The notes below the pieces were generated by a model that saw nothing but the letters and a program-made list of their open reading frames with translations, was not told where the DNA came from and ran no database searches. Positions 8,234 through 16,341 of a DNA stretch of 49,486 nucleotides are shown one piece after another (position 1 is the stretch's first letter; each line of letters opens with the position of its first letter). The position numbers and the translations under genes are program-made. The stretch lies in assembly GCF_016722925.1 (NCBI RefSeq), contig NZ_JAEQNC010000023.1:1-49486 (forward strand), given 5' to 3'. Origin of the DNA: Phytoamicus setariae. GTDB lineage: Bacteria > Pseudomonadota > Alphaproteobacteria > Rhizobiales > Rhizobiaceae.

Positions 8234-9256
8234 ATGAAGAAAATTGGATTTCTTTCTTTCGGTCACTGGTCGCCCTCGCCCCAGTCGCAAACACGCTCGG
8301 CCTCGGACACATTGCTGCAGTCCATCGACCTTGCGGTCGCGGCCGAGGAGCTGGGTGCCGACGGCGCCTTTTTTCGGGTTCACCATTTCGCCCGCCAGCT
8401 TGCCTCGCCCTTTCCTTTACTGGCCGCAATTGGCGCAAAGACAAGCCGCATAGAGATCGGCACGGCCGTCATCGATATGCGTTATGAAAATCCTCTCTAC
8501 ATGGCGGAAGATGCCGGAGCGGCGGATCTGATCTCCGGCGGCCGTCTGCAGCTCGGTATCAGCCGTGGCTCGCCAGAACAGGTGATCGATGGCTGGCGTC
8601 ATTTCGGTTATCAGCCGTCCGAAGGCGAGACCGATGCAGATATGGGACGCCGCCATGCCGACGTCTTTCTCGATATTTTGCGCGGAGAAGGGTTCGCCGA
8701 GCCGAATTTGCGTCCGATGTTTCCCAACCCACCGGGGTTACTGCGGCTAGAGCCGCATTCCGAAGGCCTTCGCGAACGGATCTGGTGGGGTGCAAGCTCC
8801 AATGCAACCGCCATTTGGGCGGCTCAGAAGGGGATGAATTTGCAGAGCTCGACACTCAAGAACGACGAGACTGGCGAACCATTCCATATCCAACAAGCTG
8901 CCCAGATCCGCGCGTATCGCAATGCGTGGAAGGAAGCCGGCCATGCACACGCACCGCGTGTCTCGGTCAGCCGCAGCATCTTCGCGTTGATAAGCGACAT
9001 GGATCGCTCCTATTTCGGCGGAGGCCGGCCCGACGAAGACAAGGTCGGTTTCATCGACGAGCAGACCCGGGCGATATTTGGCCGATCCTATGCCGCTGAA
9101 CCTACCGAACTGATCGGGCAGTTGCGGCAGGATGAAGCGATAGCCGAAGCCGACACGCTGCTCCTTACAGTTCCCAACCAGCTCGGCGTTGAATACAATG
9201 TCCATGTCATCAAGACCATTCTGGAACAGGTTGCCCCTGCCCTCGGCTGGCGATAA
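8234..9256 (+). CDS. LLM-class flavin-dependent oxidoreductase
   Basis: An intact 340-aa protein of the bacterial-luciferase-like superfamily starts at ATG 8234 (MKKIGFLSFGHWSP). Family landmarks are AAEELGADGAFFRVHHFARQ near residue 40, IEIGTAVIDMRYENPLYMAE near residue 80, the DLISGGRLQLGISRGSPEQV flavin/phosphate loop near 100, and ERIWWGASSNATAIWAA near 195. Such enzymes use reduced FMN (or F420 in other taxa) supplied by a reductase. The substrate is unknown. It is distinct from the broken NtaA-type enzyme at 4.1-5.1 kb. No reductase lies beside it. Confidence 0.85.
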   Translation: MKKIGFLSFGHWSPSPQSQTRSASDTLLQSIDLAVAAEELGADGAFFRVHHFARQLASPFPLLAAIGAKTSRIEIGTAVIDMRYENPLYMAEDAGAADLISGGRLQLGISRGSPEQVIDGWRHFGYQPSEGETDADMGRRHADVFLDILRGEGFAEPNLRPMFPNPPGLLRLEPHSEGLRERIWWGASSNATAIWAAQKGMNLQSSTLKNDETGEPFHIQQAAQIRAYRNAWKEAGHAHAPRVSVSRSIFALISDMDRSYFGGGRPDEDKVGFIDEQTRAIFGRSYAAEPTELIGQLRQDEAIAEADTLLLTVPNQLGVEYNVHVIKTILEQVAPALGWR

Positions 9257-9338
9257 CCATCGTTTTCTTCGGCAACCTTTCGGCGGTTGACACATACATT
9301 CCGCCTTGCTTGATTAGTGTGATCGGAGGAATGGTGCC

Positions 9339-9458
9339 ATGACTTATGACTGGGATGGGCAGCGGACTCGACGGTTTCACCGTTTGAAACTTGTGACGGC
9401 AATGGCAATTGGGCTGGCCGTCCCACTCACAATCACAGCATTGTCCTATATCCATTGA
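9339..9458 (+). CDS. Tiny membrane protein (39 aa)
   Basis: ATG 9339 lies eight bases after a strong GGAGGA site (9325-9330). The 39-residue product begins with a basic segment (MTYDWDGQRTRRFHRLK), followed by a hydrophobic helix VTAMAIGLAVPLTITALSYI, and ends IH at TGA 9458. The strong ribosome-binding site is the main support. No family is recognised. It lies in the short gap between the monooxygenase and the convergent repC gene. Confidence 0.45.
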   Translation: MTYDWDGQRTRRFHRLKLVTAMAIGLAVPLTITALSYIH

Positions 9459-9530
9459 TGGCCTCGCGACGTTGAATATGGCGGGTCGGAATACGCGACC
9501 GACCGGCTTTCGAGTTCGCCGCCAACGTCC

Positions 9531-10802
9531 TCACGACGCAGCCCGCCGCACTCCTGCGTTGGTCCTTGACAGCGCCATCAGCATGGGGCCGAGGCCGAAT
9601 TCGTCCCTTTCGGCGCGGCGCGTCAGATCGCGCAGGTAACCGCCGGCTGAATTGATGTGCCCTCCCCGTTCCAGGATGCAGGCGATAACGGTTGCGGCAT
9701 TTTCTGGTCCCATCACCTCGCAGGCATCCTGATAGGCAGACGGAGAAACCCCCAGCATCGATCGGACCACCACGGCGGCCGACATCATGTCGCGCCAACT
9801 GGCGATCGCTCCGCCCGGGCCGTAATCCACAATTTGCGGGCAGGCCTGAAGAACAAAGCCCAGCGGAAATGCCCGTATGTCGGATGGACCGCTCGCCTGG
9901 GCCTCAGATTTCAGGCTTTGCCTCTGCATATTGGATCCTTCGGCCATCCTGCGCCCGGTCGTATGGTTCTCCAGCGTCGCGTCCTGCTTCTTTTCGAAGC
10001 GAGGTTCAGATTCAGAATAGGATTCGGTATTTGAATTCTGTATGTGCCGCTCACTTTGCAATGGATTGCCGTTATGATTTTGTGTTTTCATCTGCATTTC
10101 CAACGCGTTGACGATCCCTTCGCGTAAGAGCTCCATCTCATCCAGGCTAGATGCTACTTGCATCGCGGTCGGTGTCCGCGGGACGGCGTCGACAATCGCC
10201 CGGTAATGCACGTGATGCGCTTCCCAATCTCCTGCTGCACCTTCAGCGATCGCGGCAGCGATGAGCTTGGCGACATCCCGGCGGCAGATCGTCAGACGCT
10301 CGCGGAGCCGTTGGAACACAAGACGCTCTGCCGCAGCATCCGCGGCCAGCATTTCTATCTCTTCTGCTCTCGCGAGAAGCGGGGCCAGGGAAAATCCGAA
10401 CGCGTCGTCGATGCCGCCCTCGCCGTCCCGCCGAGCAAAGCGCTTGCCGTTGGCGCTATCCTTTCGCGCGATCAACCCGGCGTCGACCAATATGGCCAAA
10501 TGGCGCCGGATCGTTGGTTCCGCCATGCCATGCGCGCGCGCCGAGAGCTGGGCATTCGATGGGAAAACGATCAGCAAGTGCTCGGCCGACAATTCTGCCT
10601 TCGGATAAAAGGTCAGCAAGGCATTAAGCAGCGCCAAAGCTCTATCCGTCACGCCGAGGCGCGTGCGCGCTTCACAGAGCGCTCTGTACAGCATCCATTT
10701 GTCGATGGTTTTATTCTTGTCGACCTCGATCGACTGACTTGCCACCATGGCAAGCGTCATCGGCCGCCGCCCAAAGGGCGTCGTCACAGTCCCACTCTGC
10801 AT
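9531..10802 (-). CDS. repC: RepC replication initiator of a repABC plasmid
   Basis: The 423-aa protein starts MQSGTVTTPFGRRPMTLAMV. It has the RepC hallmark segment KWMLYRALCEARTRLGVTDR near residue 36, followed by ALALLNALLTFYPKAELSAE and a winged-helix region with MAEPTIRRHLAILVDAGLIA near 105. The C-terminal domain contains AFPLGFVLQACPQIVDYGPG near 310 and ends with AGGYLRDLTRRAERDEFGLG. RepC binds the origin, which lies inside its own gene, and starts plasmid replication. It is the last gene of repABC, separated from repB by about 157 bp that encode the antisense RNA limiting RepC synthesis. Length and order are normal, so the replicator should be functional. Confidence 0.95.
   Translation of the reverse strand: MQSGTVTTPFGRRPMTLAMVASQSIEVDKNKTIDKWMLYRALCEARTRLGVTDRALALLNALLTFYPKAELSAEHLLIVFPSNAQLSARAHGMAEPTIRRHLAILVDAGLIARKDSANGKRFARRDGEGGIDDAFGFSLAPLLARAEEIEMLAADAAAERLVFQRLRERLTICRRDVAKLIAAAIAEGAAGDWEAHHVHYRAIVDAVPRTPTAMQVASSLDEMELLREGIVNALEMQMKTQNHNGNPLQSERHIQNSNTESYSESEPRFEKKQDATLENHTTGRRMAEGSNMQRQSLKSEAQASGPSDIRAFPLGFVLQACPQIVDYGPGGAIASWRDMMSAAVVVRSMLGVSPSAYQDACEVMGPENAATVIACILERGGHINSAGGYLRDLTRRAERDEFGLGPMLMALSRTNAGVRRAAS
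9990..10110. other. AT-rich segment inside repC, candidate origin oriV
   Basis: Within repC the base composition drops in GC around 9990-10110 (for example TTATGATTTTGTGTTTTC near 10072). This part encodes the poorly conserved, Asn/Ser/Glu-rich linker between the two RepC domains. In repABC plasmids that have been studied, the origin lies in just such an AT-rich stretch in the middle of repC. Placement here is by analogy. I see no iterons. Confidence 0.5.
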
Positions 10803-10863
10803 CGTCCTTTACCTTTCAAAAAGGCAAAAGAAACCTACCCGCCAAAAACGGTGCCAATGACTC

Positions 10864-10892
10864 TTGACTGCGATTCGTGAAAATGCGATTCT
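10864..10892 (+). promoter_or_regulatory. Promoter of the repABC antisense RNA
   Basis: TTGACT (10864-10869) is followed, after 17 bases, by GATTCT (10887-10892). It points opposite to repABC in the repB-repC gap, where repABC plasmids carry the strong promoter of their counter-transcribed RNA. The -35 box matches the consensus in five of six positions; the -10 box is weaker. Confidence 0.55.
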
Positions 10893-10898
10893 CTGCTT

Positions 10899-10955
10899 TG
10901 CGAGAACATGAGAAGGGCTTCCACGACTTGGTCGTTTGGGGGCCTTTTTCTTTTG
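10899..10955 (+). ncRNA. Counter-transcribed incompatibility RNA between repB and repC
   Basis: A short RNA of about 55-60 nt would start a few bases after the -10 box and run to the hairpin and T-run near 10954. It is transcribed opposite to repABC, inside the intergenic leader of repC. In characterised repABC plasmids this RNA (ctRNA, incA or RepE) pairs with the repB-repC leader and shuts down repC translation or elongation, so it is an incompatibility determinant. Position, orientation, promoter and terminator all fit. The exact start is inferred. Confidence 0.75.
10916..10954 (+). terminator. Rho-independent terminator of the antisense RNA
   Basis: The stem ACGAC/GTCGT (10923-10927 with 10931-10935, loop TTG) is extended by CC/GG and GGC/GCC pairs. 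It is followed directly by TTTTTCTTTT (10945-10954). This is a classical intrinsic terminator in the plus direction, matching the end of the ctRNA. Confidence 0.7.
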
Positions 10956-10959
10956 CTGT

Positions 10960-11967
10960 TTAGTCTCCTGTCTTGCTGTCTCCCGACTTGCGGAATTGCT
11001 GGTAGAGCACATCCAGATTGTCGGATATCCACGCGCCGAACCTGGCTCCCCGACCTTCACTGACAGCCAGCGTCACGCTTTTTGGACTGCGCTTCACCGT
11101 AACACTCACCTGTCGGTCACCGGGCTCCCACTTCAGCGTCTCCGTCGAGGCTCCCTCTGACGGCGCCTTTTCGGGGCTGTTTTTCAAGAATGTCAGCAAC
11201 TGCTGGAAACGCGCATCAGAAGCGAGCCTCCCAAATGAGCTTTGAGAGACAAACTCGCGAGCACGACCTTCATTTCCCGGATGCATGTGGACCCTTGAGA
11301 ATTCTTCCCAACGCCCTCGCCCTATCCCCGGAGCCTTTCCTATGGCACGAATGATCTCCTTCGGAAGCGAAGCCACGATCTTGATCATTTCCGATACATG
11401 CGACTTGCTGGTCGACAGCGATGCGCAGATCGTCTCGCGACGAAAGCCGTTCTCTTCCTGAGCAAGAGCAAAGGCGCACTTTTCAATGAAAGAGAGATCC
11501 TGACGGGCAGTGTTTTCCTCGCCCTGAAAGATGACGGCCTGCTCTTCCGAGAGTTCACGAACAGCAGCCTTGAATTTGACGCCCAGAGTCTTGGCTGCGG
11601 CCAGCCTTCTGCGTCCGAAGACGATTTGAAAGTAGCCGGGGCGATCGGCGGCAGGGCGCACGAGGCCCGGCACAATCTGCCCTCGCTCCCGCATCGATTC
11701 CACAATTTCAAGCACTGCTTCGTCATCATAGGAACCCTCGAAGCGATCATGGATCGAAGATGGGAGTACCTTGTCCGGATCGATCTCGACAATCCTCTCG
11801 CCATCCTTCAACAGCATGTCGGCCAGTTCACCGCGTTCCTGAATCTGGCGCACACCCTCGGCCACTTTGAGCAGATGTGGCGACGCACTCTTCATCGTCT
11901 GGCGCGGCTCGTTATCCAACTGCCCGAGAACCGCGGCGAACATTCCCTTGGAGTCTTTACGGCTCAT
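10960..11967 (-). CDS. repB: RepB, ParB-family partition protein
   Basis: The 335-aa protein starts MSRKDSKGMFAAVLGQLDNE, as RepB proteins do. It carries the ParB nuclease-like core (LPSSIHDRFEGSYDDEAVLE, then RPAADRPGYFQIVFGRRRLA and FQGEENTARQDLSFIEKCAF) and the helix-turn-helix RRETICASLSTSKSHVSEMI near residue 170. It binds parS sites and works with RepA to segregate the plasmid. The start overlaps the repA stop by four bases (ATGA type), so the two are translationally coupled. Confidence 0.95.
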   Translation of the reverse strand: MSRKDSKGMFAAVLGQLDNEPRQTMKSASPHLLKVAEGVRQIQERGELADMLLKDGERIVEIDPDKVLPSSIHDRFEGSYDDEAVLEIVESMRERGQIVPGLVRPAADRPGYFQIVFGRRRLAAAKTLGVKFKAAVRELSEEQAVIFQGEENTARQDLSFIEKCAFALAQEENGFRRETICASLSTSKSHVSEMIKIVASLPKEIIRAIGKAPGIGRGRWEEFSRVHMHPGNEGRAREFVSQSSFGRLASDARFQQLLTFLKNSPEKAPSEGASTETLKWEPGDRQVSVTVKRSPKSVTLAVSEGRGARFGAWISDNLDVLYQQFRKSGDSKTGD

Positions 11968-13226
11968 GGTTCACGTCTCCATGCCTGGTTGATCAGGACT
12001 TCGATCTCGGCGTTTGCGGCATTGATCGACTCAATGGCGCGGTCGTAAGTCTTCGGCGCCGAAAACCGCGACCGCTGCACTTCATAAAGACTCTGCTTCC
12101 AGGTCAGCGCATCGGCAACGGCCGTCGACTTTATGACCGCATTGAGCAGCAGGTCTTCACCGAAGACCTGCCGCATCAGGGCCTGCATGTTGGCTTGCGG
12201 GTGATCGTTAGGCTCGAACTTAGTGATCAGGAATTTCGCGAAGTCCCATGTGGCCCCTGCCCCGATTTCATCGAGGATCTGCATGTAGGATGCGGCCAAC
12301 TCGAGAAACTTGCCGGTCGAATCCACATCCAGCATGTGAGCCGGCACAGGAATCAGCACACCCGTCGATGCGGTCAGCGACGAAAGCGTCAAGAAGTTGA
12401 GAGACGGCGCGCAATCCAGCAGAATGACATCATAGTCGCCGGCGACCTGTTCCAAGGCCTGAGCGACACGCAAGAGAAAGCCTGTGCCTCCCGTCTTGCG
12501 CATTTCCATTGCAACCGCAGTTTCGAACTCTGTGAGCTCCAAGCCAGCACAGATAATGTCGAAACCGGCAATGTGTGTCTTGTGAATGATCCCTGCCGTC
12601 TCCACCGGGTCGTCAAAGCGTATGGCGGAATAGAGGGTATCCCCTTCCCTGTAATCGAAGCCCGGCAACGTTCCTTGCAGGCTGGTCAGCGACGCCTGCG
12701 GATCCATATCGACGGCCAAAACCCGATAGCCCCGAAGCGCGAGCCAGTGGCCAAGGTGGATCGTGGTTGAGGTCTTCGATGACCCGCCCTTGAAATTCGT
12801 AACGGCTATGATCTGGCAGGCTTCATCCCCTACCCGCCGGGGATTAATCCATTTCTTCCGGCCCTTTTCCGCAAGGTGCATCCGCAGGTCCAGGACCTGC
12901 TCCAATGAATACAGCCTTCTGCCGTTCTGGGTAATTTCCGGCTCAGGCCCGAGCCCCTTCAGAGAAACCTGCCTTATATAAGCCTCGGTCACGCCCAGAA
13001 GCGCTGCGACTTCCGAAGATGCAAATTTCCGCATCGTCCGCCTTGCGTCCGGCGGATACTGTGCCATCGATAGATTATTTAGCGCTATCTCGAGCTTGCT
13101 CGAGAATGTTTGCATGAACTGCAAACTGCTTAAACTGCGCGACACTCGATTCTCTCCTTGTCTCCACTCCTGACACAACACATCAGATATGGTTAACAAG
13201 TGGTTAACATTGCTTTGACTACGCAT
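11964..13226 (-). CDS. repA: RepA, ParA-family partition ATPase and operon repressor
   Basis: The open frame gives 420 aa. The core has a MerR-like DNA-binding part (FASSEVAALLGVTEAYIRQV near residue 68), the deviant Walker A NFKGGSSKTSTT (about 144-155), the Walker A' region LAVDMDPQASLTSLQG and the Walker B segment DYDVILLDCAPSLNFLTLSS. RepA segregates the plasmid with RepB and represses the repABC promoter. The start is uncertain: an internal ATG at 13115 (MQTFSSKLEIALNNL) would give a 383-aa protein nearer the family's usual N-terminus. Neither start has a strong ribosome-binding site. Confidence 0.93.
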   Translation of the reverse strand: MRSQSNVNHLLTISDVLCQEWRQGENRVSRSLSSLQFMQTFSSKLEIALNNLSMAQYPPDARRTMRKFASSEVAALLGVTEAYIRQVSLKGLGPEPEITQNGRRLYSLEQVLDLRMHLAEKGRKKWINPRRVGDEACQIIAVTNFKGGSSKTSTTIHLGHWLALRGYRVLAVDMDPQASLTSLQGTLPGFDYREGDTLYSAIRFDDPVETAGIIHKTHIAGFDIICAGLELTEFETAVAMEMRKTGGTGFLLRVAQALEQVAGDYDVILLDCAPSLNFLTLSSLTASTGVLIPVPAHMLDVDSTGKFLELAASYMQILDEIGAGATWDFAKFLITKFEPNDHPQANMQALMRQVFGEDLLLNAVIKSTAVADALTWKQSLYEVQRSRFSAPKTYDRAIESINAANAEIEVLINQAWRREP

Positions 13227-13314
13227 AATTTCGAAAATTCGGGATTTGCCCGTAGTTAAGAAAGGCTATGCCGATTCGGGAGGCAGTGGCAATCGCGGTT
13301 AAGACATCTTCAGA

Positions 13315-13330
13315 GTTCCCAACTGGGAAC
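13315..13330. promoter_or_regulatory. parS-like palindrome 1 (repA upstream)
   Basis: The 16-mer GTTCCCAACTGGGAAC is close to the repABC parS consensus GTTNNNNGCNNNNAAC, differing only in the central AC instead of GC. It lies 89 bp upstream of the repA open frame start. RepB is expected to bind it for partition and incompatibility. Confidence 0.7.
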
Positions 13331-13424
13331 TTTGCATTTGTACGCCTGGCCGCCACCCACAAAAACAGAGTGGCCGCTTAACGGAAGCACGGGCTCTTCT
13401 CCTTTCGCACTGTTCGAATGAAGA

Positions 13425-13440
13425 GTTCCCTGCTGGGAAC
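13425..13440. promoter_or_regulatory. parS-like palindrome 2 (repA upstream)
   Basis: GTTCCCTGCTGGGAAC matches GTTNNNNGCNNNNAAC exactly, and the dyad extends to GAGTTCCC/GGGAACTC (13423-13442). It is 110 bp from palindrome 1. Two such sites upstream of repA are a known arrangement in repABC plasmids. Confidence 0.8.
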
Positions 13441-13690
13441 TCGCAAAAACTACCGGGGCACCGATGCAAAATCGTCGCCTTAGTGCGAAAGCGAGCCGAG
13501 GCTTGCCCTCCCCGGTTCAATGGAGAGTCCGGCGTTGGTGCATGGGGTCAGCTAAATGAAAACCGTACGCCGACAAACCCGTCGGCCACGCCAGAACTGC
13601 CCTGCTTGTCAAAACGATATCTAAACTGTCAGTTCGATGTAACCGCGCCGGGGCAGGAGGCCGTCCACCTCATAAAGCCCAGAATTCTGC

Positions 13691-13806
13691 CGTCAGCTAC
13701 AAGCGCCACCGTTTCCCGCAACAGATCATCTCGAATGCGGTCTGGCTGTATTTCAGGTTTCCGCTGAGCTTACGCCTTGTCGAGGAAATGCTGAGAGAGC
13801 GCCGAA
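13691..13806 (+). pseudogene. IS6-family transposase, N-terminal fragment
   Basis: The plus-strand frame reads SYKRHRFPQQIISNAVWLYF then RFPLSLRLVEEMLRERRI, the conserved N-terminus of IS6/IS26-type DDE transposases. It has no start codon and ends after the first 38 residues or so. The remaining sequence up to the 5'-nucleotidase gene is unrelated. The 13443-13690 gap before it shows nothing else I recognise. Confidence 0.75.
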
Positions 13807-13902
13807 TTGGCGGTACCCTTCATGCCACTGTCATGCGGGCTCGGTAGTGCAGCAGCGCACAGATGCTCGCATCCTGCGCGTTACTGACAAGAGGGCACAC
13901 TA

Positions 13903-15915
13903 ATGACGAAACATGAAGGCCGTTTCTCTCGGCGCTCGGTCCTGAGAGGCGGAGCAGCGCTCGCAGCCACTGCGGCCGTCTCGCCATACCTGGTATTTCG
14001 CGCTCACGCGGCGCCCGCAACGGGCGAACTGGCCATGATCGCAGGCACGCCGAACCCGAACGGTGCCTTGGAGAAGCTCTATCTGCTTAAAGGCGACCCG
14101 CTTGCGGGACCGATCCAGTCCATCGTCACTGAAACTGGGGCGTCGGTCCCTGTCTCCGGGCTTGAGCGGGGCGAGCGCCGACTGGTGCGGCTGATGCACT
14201 TCAACGACATGCACAATCACATCACCGAAATGCATGCGAAGAAGGGCGACACACACGTCTTTTCGCAGATGGTCAAGCAAGTGAAAGCGCTCCGCGCCGC
14301 CGCAGCCGCCGACGAGGTGGTCTTGTTCATCTCCGGTGGCGACGACCACACCGGCTCAATCTTCGACGAACTGATGGGCTGGTCGCCACAGGAATTCCTC
14401 GCTGATGCCGGATATAGGGTCTATTCGGCCGGAGGCGTCGATGTTGCGGTGCTAGGCAATCATGAATTCGACCGCGGCGCCGAAGTGCTCAAGAAGGGCA
14501 TTGCCACAGATGCTCGCTTTCCGCTGCTCTCCGCTAATGTCCATGGATCGGCTTTCTTGAAGCGCGACGATGACTACGTGGCCGCTGCCATTGGCGAGGT
14601 AAAAGGGCTGAGGATAGGCTTTGTCGGCCTCACTACCTCCGTCGATACCCGTGTAGGGCAGCCCGCCGATCCGGGGTTGGCGGTTGCGAGCCCGCTTGAT
14701 GCGGTACGCAACGTCCTGCCGGCGTTGGCCTCGATTACCGACATGGTCGTGGTGTTGTCGCATTGCGGCTATGGCAGCGAGCAGCACAAGAGCGGTAAGG
14801 CGGGCACAACACGGACTATTGGCGAAGGCGATTTTGCAATCGCCGAAACCATCGCCCCGCTGACGGACAAGCCGATCGTGATCATCGGCGCTCACACCCA
14901 CACCAAGCTCAACGCCGAGGGCATAGACCCTCACAATATGGTCGAGGGCGTTCTGATCACCCAAGCCCAGGCACACGGCGCCTTCCTTGGCGAGATCGCC
15001 ATGTCGATCCGCGCCGAAAATGGTCGCAAGGGCTGGTTCAGTTCAGTTGGGCTGCGCCACACCAAGAGCCGAGACAAGCGGGTCAAGGCTGGTGAACCTG
15101 GCTTCGAAGCTCTCGAACAAGAGGAGGACTATGACGTCGATTTCGAACAGGCCCATGTGGCACCGCTGATCAAGGCGCTCGACACGCGTCTGAACGAAGT
15201 TATCGGCCAAGTGCCCGACGACCAGCTTGTCTCGACCGAGCGCACCTTCGCCGACCGCTATGTCGGCGAAACGGCGCTGGCAAACTTCATGAACGATGCC
15301 CTGGTCAAGCGTTCGGAGAACTTCCCGAATGGTCGCATCGACATTGCCTTGTTTAACGCCTCGGGCCTTGCGTCGGGCCTGTCGCAGGGTTCGCTCAGCT
15401 TTCGGCAGTGGTATGATGTGATGCCTTATGCCGACGGCGTGCACGTTGCGACTATGACCGGGGCGCAGATCCGGGACATGCTCACGAGCAACGCAAAACG
15501 CATCCTGCGGCCCGAGGAGGTCGACAAGGTCGATACTTCTGCGTTTGTGTCGCGCGGGTTCCTGCACTTTTCTTCCGCCTTGCGTTACACCATCAAGCTC
15601 AATGGCAGTGCTGGCGAAGCCGAGGCGGTCGATATCACCATAGCGGGCAAGCCGATCGAGCATGCACTCGATAAGGATTACAAGGTGGCGTTCAACACCT
15701 ATATTGCCCTGGGTGGATTTGGCGAGACCTGGAACGGTAAGCCGATAGGCGGCGATGTCCCCGGACAGATCCCTAGTATGGATCTCAGGGACCTGCCTTA
15801 TGACCACACCGGGTTGATTTATCGCAATGAAGTCGTGGCGATGATCCGCGAAGTCAGAACCATGGTAGCGCAAACGGGCGTTGCGCTCGATCAAAGGGTT
15901 CATCTCCTCCGCTAG
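13903..15915 (+). CDS. Tat-exported bifunctional metallophosphatase/5'-nucleotidase
   Basis: The 670-aa protein begins with a Tat signal peptide: SRRSVLRGG, the hydrophobic AALAATAAVSPYLVF, and the cleavage region RAHAAP. The calcineurin-like phosphoesterase domain has its metal ligands in HFNDMHNHITEMH (first, near residue 100), SGGDDHTG, VAVLGNHEFDRGAEV, VVVLSHCGYGSEQH and IIGAHTHTKL. The C-terminal 5'-nucleotidase domain contains ETALANFMNDALVKRSE, IALFNASGLASGL and TYIALGGFGETWNGKP. It should act in the periplasm, releasing phosphate and nucleosides from nucleotides. Other members hydrolyse cyclic nucleotides or thiosulfate-type substrates. It is intact and flanked by inverted IS6 fragments. 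Confidence 0.9.
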   Translation: MTKHEGRFSRRSVLRGGAALAATAAVSPYLVFRAHAAPATGELAMIAGTPNPNGALEKLYLLKGDPLAGPIQSIVTETGASVPVSGLERGERRLVRLMHFNDMHNHITEMHAKKGDTHVFSQMVKQVKALRAAAAADEVVLFISGGDDHTGSIFDELMGWSPQEFLADAGYRVYSAGGVDVAVLGNHEFDRGAEVLKKGIATDARFPLLSANVHGSAFLKRDDDYVAAAIGEVKGLRIGFVGLTTSVDTRVGQPADPGLAVASPLDAVRNVLPALASITDMVVVLSHCGYGSEQHKSGKAGTTRTIGEGDFAIAETIAPLTDKPIVIIGAHTHTKLNAEGIDPHNMVEGVLITQAQAHGAFLGEIAMSIRAENGRKGWFSSVGLRHTKSRDKRVKAGEPGFEALEQEEDYDVDFEQAHVAPLIKALDTRLNEVIGQVPDDQLVSTERTFADRYVGETALANFMNDALVKRSENFPNGRIDIALFNASGLASGLSQGSLSFRQWYDVMPYADGVHVATMTGAQIRDMLTSNAKRILRPEEVDKVDTSAFVSRGFLHFSSALRYTIKLNGSAGEAEAVDITIAGKPIEHALDKDYKVAFNTYIALGGFGETWNGKPIGGDVPGQIPSMDLRDLPYDHTGLIYRNEVVAMIREVRTMVAQTGVALDQRVHLLR

Positions 15916-16032
15916 GATCCACCGCGCCGGATGGAACGATGCGATAACACGCAAAGCCGCGTTTCCGAAGGAGATGCTGCTTTGCGTGGGCCATAGCCAT
16001 ATCGAGATCATCAACGTACCAGGCGCTTCGAA

Positions 16033-16106
16033 CAGGCTGAGCGGAAACCGGAAATATAGCCACACGGCATGGGCAACCACGTCCGCTGGAAATCGGTGAC
16101 GACGAT
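16033..16106 (-). pseudogene. IS6-family transposase, short N-terminal fragment
   Basis: On the minus strand RRHRFPADVVAHAVWLYFRF then PLSL matches the IS6 transposase N-terminus. Homology stops at LSL and is followed by unrelated sequence towards the 5'-nucleotidase gene. It differs at many residues from the fragment at 13.7 kb and has the opposite orientation, so it derives from another IS copy. Confidence 0.7.
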
Positions 16107-16280
16107 AACAAGGTGCACGGGCGAATGAGGTTATGCCGCCAGATCCCACATCTTGATCGACGTTCGGTTAACTTGACGGTGCCAGTGACGTTGCAAACAT
16201 CACTTTGGCACATCGCGTTGCCGTCGGGAGGGCATCCACTCCATCAGTTCTCAGTGGGAATCAACGTCATGATTTCTCAC

Positions 16281-16330
16281 TTTACCTTTATAGGCTCACT
16301 GTTATACTGAAATTGCAAATACAGTATAAC
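16281..16330 (+). promoter_or_regulatory. Promoter with overlapping 9-bp palindromic operator
   Basis: TTTACC (16281-16286) and TATACT (16303-16308) are spaced by 16 bases. They are followed by the perfect dyad GTTATACTG (16301-16309) / CAGTATAAC (16322-16330) with a 12-base spacer, 11 bases before the ATG at 16342. The left arm covers the -10 box, so a dimeric repressor bound here would block transcription. Binding by a regulator is inferred. None is encoded next to it, so autoregulation or a distant regulator is possible. Confidence 0.5.
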
Positions 16331-16341
16331 GAGCGCGAACG

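Noticed and set aside
15043-16149. 368-codon open frame on the minus strand
   Set aside because: It is mostly antisense to the 5'-nucleotidase; only its first part carries a true signal, the IS6 fragment annotated separately.
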